Source of the DNA: JALZHR01 sp036389695
Lineage (GTDB): Bacteria > Acidobacteriota > Blastocatellia > Pyrinomonadales > Pyrinomonadaceae
Length of the DNA: 7,866 nt
Direction: 5' to 3'
Assembly (NCBI GenBank): GCA_036389695.1
Contig: DASVWG010000024.1
Span: forward strand, 1-7,866
Below, in pieces: positions 1 to 5,917 of the stretch; within the stretch, counting starts at the first letter, position 1, and the number at the start of each line of letters is the position of its first letter. The notes under the pieces were generated by a model that did no database searches, was not told where the DNA came from, and was given only the letters and a program-made list of their open reading frames with translations. Position numbers and translations under genes: made by a program.

Positions 1-1455
1 GTGAATTTGCGCTAATAGCTTGCTGCCTACATTACCTATTCCAACTACAAATAAGTGAAGCTGTTTATAAGTGGTTTCAAAAAATTCTTCATGTAAGACG
101 TTGATGGCTTTTTTTACATCGTTTCTTGAAATAACTGCAGAAATATTTCTTTCAGAAGAACCCTGGGCAATGGCACGAACATTTACACCATTGCGGCCTA
201 ATGCTCCAAACATCTTTCCGCTGATGCCCGGATGATTTTTCATATTGTCGCCGACCAGAGCCAGAATCGAAAAACCGTTTTCCACGCGCAAAGGCTCGAT
301 TTTTCCGACCGCAATCTCGTATTCAAATTCGCGGTCGACGATTTGTTTCGCCGTTTGCCCGCAGGTTTCTTCGATGGCGACGCAGATTGAATGCTCGCTT
401 GAGCTTTGCGTAATCAAAATAACGTTGATTTGCGCGCGTGAAAGCGCGTCGAAAAGACGCTTCGAGAAGCCCGGAATGCCGACCATTCCGCTGCCTTCCA
501 GATTTAAAACCGAGATTCGGTCGATGCTCGAAATGCCGCGAATGATTTCTTTTTCCCCAAAAATTTCCGCTTCAATCAAAGTGCCGAAATCCTCGGGCGC
601 AAACGTATTTTTCACCCAGACCGGAATCCGTTTTGCCATTACGGGCTGAATCGTCGGCGGATAAATGACCTTCGCGCCGAAATGCGAAAGCTCCATCGCC
701 TCGCGATACGTGACGTGCGGGATTCGGCGAATGTTGCGCACGATGCGGGGGTCGGCGGTCATCATTCCCGAAACGTCCGTCCAGATTTCCAGAACGCTGG
801 CGTCCAGCGCCGCCGCTAAAATCGAAGCCGTGTAATCCGAGCCGCCGCGCCCCAGAGTCGTCGTCGCGCCGCCGGAATCGGAAGCGATAAAACCGGGTAA
901 AATATGAAGCTTCGCGCTTGAGTTTTGAAAAAATTTCCTGATTTGCTCGTTGGTCGTGGAAAAATCGACCGCCGCGAAACCGAAGTTTGAATCGGTGCGA
1001 ATCAGCTCGCGCGAATCTTTCCAGACAGTTTCAATGCGCAGAAAATCAAATCTGGCGAAAACGATTCCGGTCGAAAGAATCTCGCCGAAGCTGACGATTC
1101 TATCCAGCGTCCGCGCCGTCAGTTCGCGCAAGAGATATACGCCTTCGCAGATTTTTTCGAGTTCCTCGATGTTTGAATCGACAAAATCCAGAATCGCTTT
1201 TCGATTATTTTTCGACACTAAAGCGCCGACCGCCGCGCAATGTCTTTCCTTGATTGCCCTGATTTTGTCGCGAAAAGTTTCCGAGCCTTCTTCGGCGGTT
1301 TTTCCAATCTCAATCAAAGCATCGGTCGTGCCCTGCATCGCCGACAAAACGACGACGCACGAATCATTTTCGACCGCGTTTCTAACGATTTCGACAACTC
1401 TTTCAATATTTTCCGCGCTCGCGACGGACGAGCCGCCGAATTTTAAAACTTTCAT
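1..1455 (-). CDS. thrA: Bifunctional aspartokinase/homoserine dehydrogenase, 3' part cut by window edge
   Basis: This enzyme carries out the first step (aspartate to aspartyl phosphate) and third step (aspartate semialdehyde to homoserine) of the threonine/methionine branch, in the cytoplasm. The 485 visible residues begin with the kinase motif KFGGSSV (5-11), then SFGE (122-125), LGRGGSDY (200-207) and EIWTDVSG (223-230). Two ACT regulatory segments follow, with LITQSSSEHS (347-356) and AIAQGSSERNIS (429-440). The homoserine dehydrogenase Rossmann motif GIGNVG (472-477) starts just before the window edge. ThrA of E. coli is about 820 residues with the same order, so roughly 40% is missing here. 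The paired ACT segments suggest threonine feedback control, which is family knowledge. The start at 1455 puts KFGG at the usual distance; I see no Shine-Dalgarno motif before it. thrC lies 174 bases upstream on the same strand. Residues after about 406 use A+T-rich codons unlike the rest of the gene (see findings). Confidence 0.95.
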   Translation of the reverse strand, partial: MKVLKFGGSSVASAENIERVVEIVRNAVENDSCVVVLSAMQGTTDALIEIGKTAEEGSETFRDKIRAIKERHCAAVGALVSKNNRKAILDFVDSNIEELEKICEGVYLLRELTARTLDRIVSFGEILSTGIVFARFDFLRIETVWKDSRELIRTDSNFGFAAVDFSTTNEQIRKFFQNSSAKLHILPGFIASDSGGATTTLGRGGSDYTASILAAALDASVLEIWTDVSGMMTADPRIVRNIRRIPHVTYREAMELSHFGAKVIYPPTIQPVMAKRIPVWVKNTFAPEDFGTLIEAEIFGEKEIIRGISSIDRISVLNLEGSGMVGIPGFSKRLFDALSRAQINVILITQSSSEHSICVAIEETCGQTAKQIVDREFEYEIAVGKIEPLRVENGFSILALVGDNMKNHPGISGKMFGALGRNGVNVRAIAQGSSERNISAVISRNDVKKAINVLHEEFFETTYKQLHLFVVGIGNVGSKLLAQIH

Positions 1456-1470
1456 ATTTTAAAATGTCAG

Positions 1471-1494
1471 AACCACCTGCGGTAGCGGGTGGTT
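1471..1494. repeat. REP-like palindromic unit, copy 1
   Basis: This 24-base unit has arms AACCACCTGC and GCGGGTGGTT around the loop GGTA. The arms pair over 10 positions with a single T-G wobble. It is preceded by GTCAG. The same 24 bases occur again at 1591-1614 in the same orientation. An exact second copy this close argues for a mobile or amplified REP-type unit rather than a chance hairpin. Confidence 0.8.
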
Positions 1495-1509
1495 TAAGCT
1501 TAAGGCTCC

Positions 1510-1582
1510 GAGTCTCAAGTCTAAAACCCCAAGTTAAAACATATCGGCAAACTTGAGACTTGCGACTTCAGACTTGAGACTC
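1510..1582. repeat. Inverted heptamer array between the two REP-like units
   Basis: The right arm is a run of 7-base words: ACTTGAG (1551), ACTTGCG (1558), ACTTCAG (1565), ACTTGAG (1572), then ACTC. The left arm carries the complement, CTCAAGT (1514), a decayed word CTAAAAC (1521) and CCCAAGT (1528), in the same register. The outer 13 bases, 1510-1522 and 1570-1582, are perfect inverted complements. The inner left arm has decayed, leaving an imperfect hairpin. Confidence 0.75.
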
Positions 1583-1590
1583 TTTTCTTC

Positions 1591-1614
1591 AACCACCTGC
1601 GGTAGCGGGTGGTT
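1591..1614. repeat. REP-like palindromic unit, copy 2
   Basis: This is identical over 24 bases to the unit at 1471-1494 and lies in the same orientation, but here the extra flank is CTGAC on the right instead of GTCAG on the left. The pair is therefore direct in its core and inverted in its flanks. It ends 10 bases before the first base of the thrC stop codon as read on the plus strand (1630), so it sits just downstream of thrC. Confidence 0.8.
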
Positions 1615-1629
1615 CTGACCTGCTTATTT

Positions 1630-2925
1630 TCAAACTTTTCCCAGCAAAATCTCTTTCAAATCTTCGTAATTCGCTTTTATCTCAACGCTTTGCTTTTCAC
1701 GATTCAGCAAATCTCGCACGGCTTCAGGCGTTTCGCCGGTAGTTCCGACAATTTTTTCGACCGAATCGAATTTTACCGGATGCGCTGTTTCGAGAAAAAA
1801 ACCTTTTTCCGACGGATTTTTTTCCAGATATTTTTCCAGCGCGCAGAAACCGACCGCGCCGTGCGGGTCGAGAACGTAATTGTATTTTTCGTAAACGTCG
1901 CGCATCGCGTTCGCCGTCGATTCGTCGGAAATGCTTCGAGCTTCCATCTTATCTTTCAAACTCAGATAATCGTTATCGAAAATTTCCAGAATCCGCACGA
2001 AATTCGACGGGTTGCCGACGTCCATCGCGTTGGAAAGCGTCGCGACGGAAGGTTTTGATTGAAAATTTCCGCTTTGCAGAAAACGCGGAACCGCGTCGTT
2101 GGCGTTGCAGGCGGCGATAAATTTTTCGGCTGGCAGACCAGCGACATGAGCCAGAATTCCCGCCGCGAGATTGCCGAAATTTCCGCTCGGAACGCTGATG
2201 ACGGGCGCGTTTTCTTCCCGCCATTGCTGCAGGGCGTAAAAATAATAAAACTGCTGCGGCAGCCAGCGCGCAATGTTTATCGAATTTGCCGACGTGAGAA
2301 AAACCTGTCTTTTCAATTCCTCGTCCGCCAGAGCGGTTTTCGCCAGAGCCTGGCAATCGTCAAAATTGCCGTCGACTTCCAGCGCCGCGATGTTCCGTCC
2401 GGGCGTCGTTAATTGCAATTCCTGCACGCGGCTGACTTTCCCGCGCGGATACAAAATCACGACTTCGACGCCTTCGACCTCGAAAAAACCGCTCGCGACC
2501 GCGCCGCCCGTGTCGCCGGAAGTGGCGACGATGACGATTGTTTTTTCGCGCTTTTCCCGCGAAAAATAGCGCAGGCAGCGGCTCATAAAACGCGCGCCGA
2601 CGTCTTTGAAAGCGAGCGTCGCGCCGTGAAAAAGCTCGAGCGTGTAAATCGAATCCGTAACGGGGACGAGCGGAAAATCGAAATTTACCGTTTCCGCGCA
2701 AATCTCGAAAAGCGTTTCGTCCGGAATTTCCGCGCCGACAAAAGGTTTGATAACTTCAAAAGCGATTTGCTCTTTCGATTTCGCGTGAAAATTTTTCCAG
2801 AAATCACGGGAAAGCGCCGGAATTTTTTCGGGAAAATATAAGCCTTTGTCGGGCGGCTGACCGTTTAAAACGGCTTCGGCGAAGGACGCGCGCGCCGATT
2901 TTCGGTTTGTGCTAAAGTAGTTCAT
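1630..2925 (-). CDS. thrC: Threonine synthase
   Basis: This PLP-dependent enzyme converts O-phosphohomoserine to threonine and phosphate in the cytoplasm. The 431-residue protein has the family N-terminus with KGLYFPEKIP (27-36). The PLP-lysine motif is ELFHGATLAFKD, with Lys107 as the likely Schiff-base residue. SGDTGGA follows at 136-142, then the phosphate-binding loop VPSGNFGN (245-252) and NAMDVGNPSNF (299-309). Its length fits the 430-residue class. An in-frame ATG exists at 3018, but the 31 extra residues would be read through the inverted heptamer array and look like no threonine synthase. The start at 2925 places YFSTN at the usual N-terminal position. No Shine-Dalgarno motif is seen; the bases before the ATG are T-rich. 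It is divergent from thrB and probably co-transcribed with thrA downstream. No threonine-rich leader peptide is visible. Confidence 0.95.
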   Translation of the reverse strand: MNYFSTNRKSARASFAEAVLNGQPPDKGLYFPEKIPALSRDFWKNFHAKSKEQIAFEVIKPFVGAEIPDETLFEICAETVNFDFPLVPVTDSIYTLELFHGATLAFKDVGARFMSRCLRYFSREKREKTIVIVATSGDTGGAVASGFFEVEGVEVVILYPRGKVSRVQELQLTTPGRNIAALEVDGNFDDCQALAKTALADEELKRQVFLTSANSINIARWLPQQFYYFYALQQWREENAPVISVPSGNFGNLAAGILAHVAGLPAEKFIAACNANDAVPRFLQSGNFQSKPSVATLSNAMDVGNPSNFVRILEIFDNDYLSLKDKMEARSISDESTANAMRDVYEKYNYVLDPHGAVGFCALEKYLEKNPSEKGFFLETAHPVKFDSVEKIVGTTGETPEAVRDLLNREKQSVEIKANYEDLKEILLGKV

Positions 2926-2931
2926 AAAATC

Positions 2932-3007
2932 AAGAAGACAGAAGCCGGAAGTCAGTAGACGGTAGAAATTTGTCTTCTGTCTACTGACTTCTGACTTCTG
3001 TCTTCTT
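2932..3007. repeat. Near-perfect inverted heptamer array in the thrC/thrB divergent spacer
   Basis: The right arm (2971-3007) is built of 7-base words: GTCTTCT, GTCTACT, GACTTCT, GACTTCT, GTCTTCT. The left arm (2932-2968) is its reverse complement over about 37 positions with only a handful of differences, mostly near the tip, so almost no loop remains. It fills most of the 123-base spacer between the divergent starts of thrC (2925) and thrB (3049). The leader of thrC would contain the whole hairpin if transcription starts on the thrB side of it. I see no convincing -35/-10 pair in the 41 bases between the array and thrB, so promoter positions stay open. Confidence 0.8.
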
Positions 3008-3048
3008 CCAGTTTGCATTTTAATACGAATTCCGCCTTTTGCTAAATT

Positions 3049-3972
3049 ATGAAAGAAATCAGCGTTCTCGCGCCCGCTACGGTTTCAAACGTTGTCTGCG
3101 GATTTGATTGTCTCGGTTTCGCGCTCGAAGCGCCGCGCGATGAAATGACCGTGCGCCTGATTGATGAGAAAAGGGTGAAAATCATCAACCACGACTCGTT
3201 TAATCTGCCGACCGAAGCCGAAAAAAACGTCGCGGGCGTCGCGCTTTTGGCGATGCTGGACGAAATCGAGGAACGCATCGGCTTTGAGGTCGAAATCACG
3301 AAACGCATCAAGCCCGGCAGCGGCATCGGTTCGAGCGCGGCGAGCGCGGTCGGCGCGGTCACGGCGGCAAATCATCTTCTGGAAAATCGTTTTTCGCGCC
3401 TTGAGCTTGCCGAATTTGCGATGTCCGGCGAATTCGTCGCGTCGCGGTCGCGCCACGCCGATAACGTCGCGCCGTGTCTTTTCGGCGGCTTTGTTTTGGT
3501 TCGCTCGACGAATCCGCTCGACATCGTTTCGCTCGAATTTCCCGTATTGTTCGCGACCGTCATTCACCCGCAAATCGAAATTAAAACGTCTTACGCGCGC
3601 GAGATTCTGCCCGAAAACGTGCCGCTCAAAGACGCGATTCGCCAGTGGAGCAATCTCGGCGCGCTCGTTGCGGCTTTATCGAAAGGCGATTATGAACTGA
3701 TTTCACGCTCGCTCGAAGATTTTTTGATTGAGCCTTTCAGAAAATCTCTGATTCCGCGCTTTGATGATTTGAAAAGCGAAAGCCTGAAAGCGGGCGCGCT
3801 CGGCGGCGGAATTTCCGGTTCCGGTCCGAGCGTTTTTATGCTGAGCGAAACTTTGGAAACGGCGCGTAAAGTCGAAACGGCGATGCGCGAAATTTACGAG
3901 CAGACCGAAATTGATTTTAATATTTATGTGTCGGAAATAAATGAAGACGGCGTAAAATTTGTAAATGAATAA
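3049..3972 (+). CDS. thrB: Homoserine kinase (GHMP family)
   Basis: It phosphorylates homoserine with ATP to give the substrate of threonine synthase. The 307 residues show the three GHMP-kinase motifs in order. The N-terminal substrate motif is ATVSNVVCGFDCLGFAL (10-26). The ATP loop is PGSGIGSSAAS (89-99). The C-terminal glycine motif is GGGISGSGPS (252-261). HADNVAP (136-142) matches the conserved HxDNVAP segment of homoserine kinases and favours this over other GHMP kinases. The length is typical. The start follows directly after the divergent spacer, with A/T-rich bases and no Shine-Dalgarno motif. Its last 8 bases overlap the next gene's start, so translation of the two is probably coupled. 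Its threonine-pathway partners lie on the other strand. Confidence 0.95.
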   Translation: MKEISVLAPATVSNVVCGFDCLGFALEAPRDEMTVRLIDEKRVKIINHDSFNLPTEAEKNVAGVALLAMLDEIEERIGFEVEITKRIKPGSGIGSSAASAVGAVTAANHLLENRFSRLELAEFAMSGEFVASRSRHADNVAPCLFGGFVLVRSTNPLDIVSLEFPVLFATVIHPQIEIKTSYAREILPENVPLKDAIRQWSNLGALVAALSKGDYELISRSLEDFLIEPFRKSLIPRFDDLKSESLKAGALGGGISGSGPSVFMLSETLETARKVETAMREIYEQTEIDFNIYVSEINEDGVKFVNE

Positions 3973-4963
3973 TTTTCTAAAAACATCAGATTTCTCGCGC
4001 GCTGAACTGGAAGAAATTATCGAATCGGCGCTGCGATTCAAAAAGGGCGAGATGAACGAAAAACCGCTCGGCGGAAAATCCGTCGCGCTCGTTTTTTTCA
4101 ATCCTTCTTTAAGGACGCGGGCTTCGATGCAAGTCGGCGTTTATGAGCTTGGCGGGAATGCGGTCGTTTTGGAGCCGGGAAGCTCTTCGTGGACGCTGGA
4201 GCATCGTGACGGCGCGGTGATGGATATTGATAAGACCGAGCATTTGAAGGAATTTGTGCGCGTTTTGGAAAGATACGCGGCGGCACTCGGCGTGCGGACT
4301 TTCGCGGAATTGAAGGATTGGGAATTAGAGAGAACCGAGCCGGTTTTGTCGGCGTTTGCGCGATATGCGTCGAAGCCCGTGATTAATCTGGAATCGGCGA
4401 TGCATCATCCGTGCCAGTCGATGGCGGATATGTTGACGATTCGGGAAAAGCTCGGCAAAAAGAAAAAAAGAGTTTTGCTGACGTGGGCATGGCATCCGAA
4501 GCCTCTGCCGATGGCGGTGCCGAACAGTTTTGCCTTAGCCGCCGCGCAGTTCGGACACGATTTGCGCATCGCGCATCCGAAAGGTTATGAACTCGACGCG
4601 GAATTGATGCAGGAAATCGAAAATCAGGCGCGGGAAAACGGCGGAAGCGTCGAAATCGTCAACGATATATATTCGGCTTTTGATGAAGCGGAAGTCGTCT
4701 ACGCGAAAAGCTGGGGCAGTTTCCGGCATTACGGCAATTTGCAGAAAGACATTAGCGAGCGAGCCGTTTATCGCACGAGATGGATTGTTGACGAAGCGAA
4801 AATGCGGCGGGCGAACAATGCGATTTTTATGCATTGTCTGCCGGTTCGCAGAAACGTCATCGTGACGGACGCCGTGATTGATGCGCCGAGCTCGGTCGTC
4901 ATCGACGAAGCCGAAAATCGCCTGCACGTGCAGAAAGCGATTATGGCAAAATTGATAAAATGA
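3965..4963 (+). CDS. argF': N-acetylornithine or N-succinylornithine carbamoyltransferase
   Basis: It transfers the carbamoyl group of carbamoyl phosphate to an N-acylated ornithine, giving N-acyl-citrulline in the acylated arginine route. The 332 residues carry the carbamoyl-phosphate motif SLRTR (48-52), HPCQ (148-151) and HCLPVRR (290-296). The acyl-ornithine subfamily marks are WTLEHRDGAVMD (76-87) and WAWHPKPLPMAVPNSFA (174-190); plain ornithine carbamoyltransferases have an STRTR loop and lack the first. Trp76 matches Trp77 of the Xanthomonas acetyl enzyme. The residue reported to set acyl choice (Glu92 in Xanthomonas, Pro90 in Bacteroides fragilis) aligns with Thr91 here, so the substrate is unsettled. 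The C-terminal ENRLHVQKA resembles the acetyl enzyme, while WAWHPKPLP and RRNVIVTD resemble the succinyl enzyme. Alignments are from memory. It overlaps thrB by 8 bases and argB by 4. Confidence 0.9.
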   Translation: MNNFLKTSDFSRAELEEIIESALRFKKGEMNEKPLGGKSVALVFFNPSLRTRASMQVGVYELGGNAVVLEPGSSSWTLEHRDGAVMDIDKTEHLKEFVRVLERYAAALGVRTFAELKDWELERTEPVLSAFARYASKPVINLESAMHHPCQSMADMLTIREKLGKKKKRVLLTWAWHPKPLPMAVPNSFALAAAQFGHDLRIAHPKGYELDAELMQEIENQARENGGSVEIVNDIYSAFDEAEVVYAKSWGSFRHYGNLQKDISERAVYRTRWIVDEAKMRRANNAIFMHCLPVRRNVIVTDAVIDAPSSVVIDEAENRLHVQKAIMAKLIK

Positions 4964-5853
4964 ACGATGAAAACTTAAATCTGCTGCGCGAAGCTTTGCC
5001 CTATATTCAAAGATTCAAGGGCAAAACCTTTGTCGTCAAATTTTCCGGCAAAGTAACCGAAGACCGCCAAAATCTTTCGTCTTTAACCGAAGAGCTGGCG
5101 CTGCTGCATCAGGTCGGAATCAGAATCTGCGTCATTCACGGCGGCGGGAAACAGCTGACGCAGCTTGCCGATAAGCTCGGCGTGGCGCAGACCGTTATCG
5201 AAGGTCGGCGCGTGACGGACGACGATACGCTGGAGCTGGCGAAAATGATTTTCGCGGGAAAAATCAACATCGATATTCTCGCCGCGCTGCGCAATCGCGG
5301 CATCGAAGCCGTCGGGCTTTCGGGCATCGACGGCGACGTCGTCAAAGCGGTGCGCCGCCCGCCGAAAGAAATTACGAACCGGAAAACGGGCGCGACGGAA
5401 ACCATCGATTTCGGGCACGTCGGCGACGTGGTCGAGATAAATTCGCGCCTTTTGCATCTGCTTCTGGAAAATGATTATCTGCCGGTCATCTCATCGCTCG
5501 GCGCGGACGACGAAGGCAGAGTTTTTAATATCAACGCCGACACGATTGCCGCGGAAATCGCCGTACAGCTCCGCGCGGAAAAGCTCGTTTTGCTGTCGGA
5601 CGTCAACGGTATTTACACGGACGCGAGCAATCCCGCAACAAAGCTCTCGCGCCTGTCAATCAGCGAAGCCGAAGCGATGATTGCCGACGGCAGCGCGACC
5701 GGCGGAATGATTCCGAAGCTGCAAAACCTGATTTCGCTTCTCAGGCGCGGCGTCAAATCCGCCCACGTCATCGGCGGCACGACGCGCAACGCACTTTTAT
5801 CGGAAGTTTTTACCGACGAAGGAACGGGAACGATGATTGTAACTGATAGTTGA
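4960..5853 (+). CDS. argB: Acetylglutamate kinase (N-acylglutamate kinase)
   Basis: It phosphorylates N-acetylglutamate (possibly N-succinylglutamate, given its neighbour) in the second step of acylated arginine synthesis. The 297 residues show Lys27 in VVKFSG, the loop IHGGGKQL (59-66), GRRVTDDDT (82-90), FGHVGDVVEIN (151-161), VFNINADT (188-195), LLSDVNGIY (211-219) and GGMIPKL (248-254). The leading helix LREALPYIQRFKGK (9-22) and the C-terminal FTDEGTGTMI (284-293) are features of the hexameric, arginine-inhibited class, so feedback by arginine is likely (family inference). The usual KYGG near the N-terminus is KFSG, with Ser29 replacing the first glycine. The start overlaps the previous stop as ATGA, a typical coupled junction. 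The last three residues (TDS) and the stop codon are encoded by the heptamer repeat that follows. Confidence 0.95.
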   Translation: MNDENLNLLREALPYIQRFKGKTFVVKFSGKVTEDRQNLSSLTEELALLHQVGIRICVIHGGGKQLTQLADKLGVAQTVIEGRRVTDDDTLELAKMIFAGKINIDILAALRNRGIEAVGLSGIDGDVVKAVRRPPKEITNRKTGATETIDFGHVGDVVEINSRLLHLLLENDYLPVISSLGADDEGRVFNINADTIAAEIAVQLRAEKLVLLSDVNGIYTDASNPATKLSRLSISEAEAMIADGSATGGMIPKLQNLISLLRRGVKSAHVIGGTTRNALLSEVFTDEGTGTMIVTDS

Positions 5854-5917
5854 TAGTTGATAACTGATAACTGAAAGCGCTTCTTAATAGTTATCAGTTA
5901 TCAGTTATCAGTTATCA
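5840..5917. repeat. Inverted heptamer array between convergent argB and TPR gene
   Basis: The left arm is TAACTGA, TAGTTGA, TAGTTGA, TAACTGA, TAACTGA (5840-5874). The right arm has AGTTA followed by three TCAGTTA words (5894-5914) and a partial fourth. A 17-base stretch at 5858-5874 is perfectly complementary to 5901-5917, and also to 5894-5910 in a shifted register. The tip is the palindrome AAGCGCTT (5875-5882). The array enters both genes: the argB stop (5851-5853) and the stop of the converging gene (5915-5917) lie in or at the edge of the repeat. It may act as a two-way terminator, but there is no clear T-run typical of a factor-independent terminator. Confidence 0.8.

Larger units (their letters stand above)
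1466..1619. repeat. Composite inverted element in the thrC-thrA spacer
   Basis: The 174-base spacer between thrC and thrA is almost filled by one nested structure. The outer ends are a perfect 12-base inverted repeat, GTCAGAACCACC (1466-1477) and GGTGGTTCTGAC (1608-1619). Each end belongs to a 24-base palindromic unit. Between the units lies an inverted array of 7-base words. There is no open reading frame of interest. It resembles a paired REP-type element (REPIN/BIME style), and no transposase is present in the window. Because it lies between two genes read in the same direction, it would be transcribed if thrC and thrA share a message, and could affect termination or mRNA stability. That role is inference. 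Confidence 0.75.

Noticed and set aside
245..649. A 134-residue open frame on the plus strand across thrA
   Set aside because: It is antisense to conserved aspartokinase/ACT sequence and has no recognisable domain or start signal.
950..1462. A 170-residue open frame on the plus strand across thrA
   Set aside because: It is antisense to the clearly conserved aspartokinase frame, its translation is Ser/Arg/Lys-rich without any motif, and the CpG-rich codons of the real gene create such open frames.
1466..1619. CRISPR-like reading of the two 24-base repeats
   Set aside because: There are only two copies, about 96 bases apart, the sequence between is itself an inverted array, and no cas gene is near.
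2926..3018. A longer thrC beginning at 3018
   Set aside because: The extra 31 residues are translated from the inverted heptamer array and do not resemble a threonine synthase N-terminus; the ATG at 2925 fits the family.
2926..3048. Threonine leader peptide or attenuator ahead of thrC
   Set aside because: No short frame with threonine or isoleucine codon runs and no hairpin with a T-run is seen; the hairpin present is made of tandem words and looks like a repeat.
3008..3048. Sigma-70 promoter of thrB around TAATAC (3021-3026)
   Set aside because: No matching -35 hexamer lies at proper spacing; the upstream bases belong to the heptamer array.
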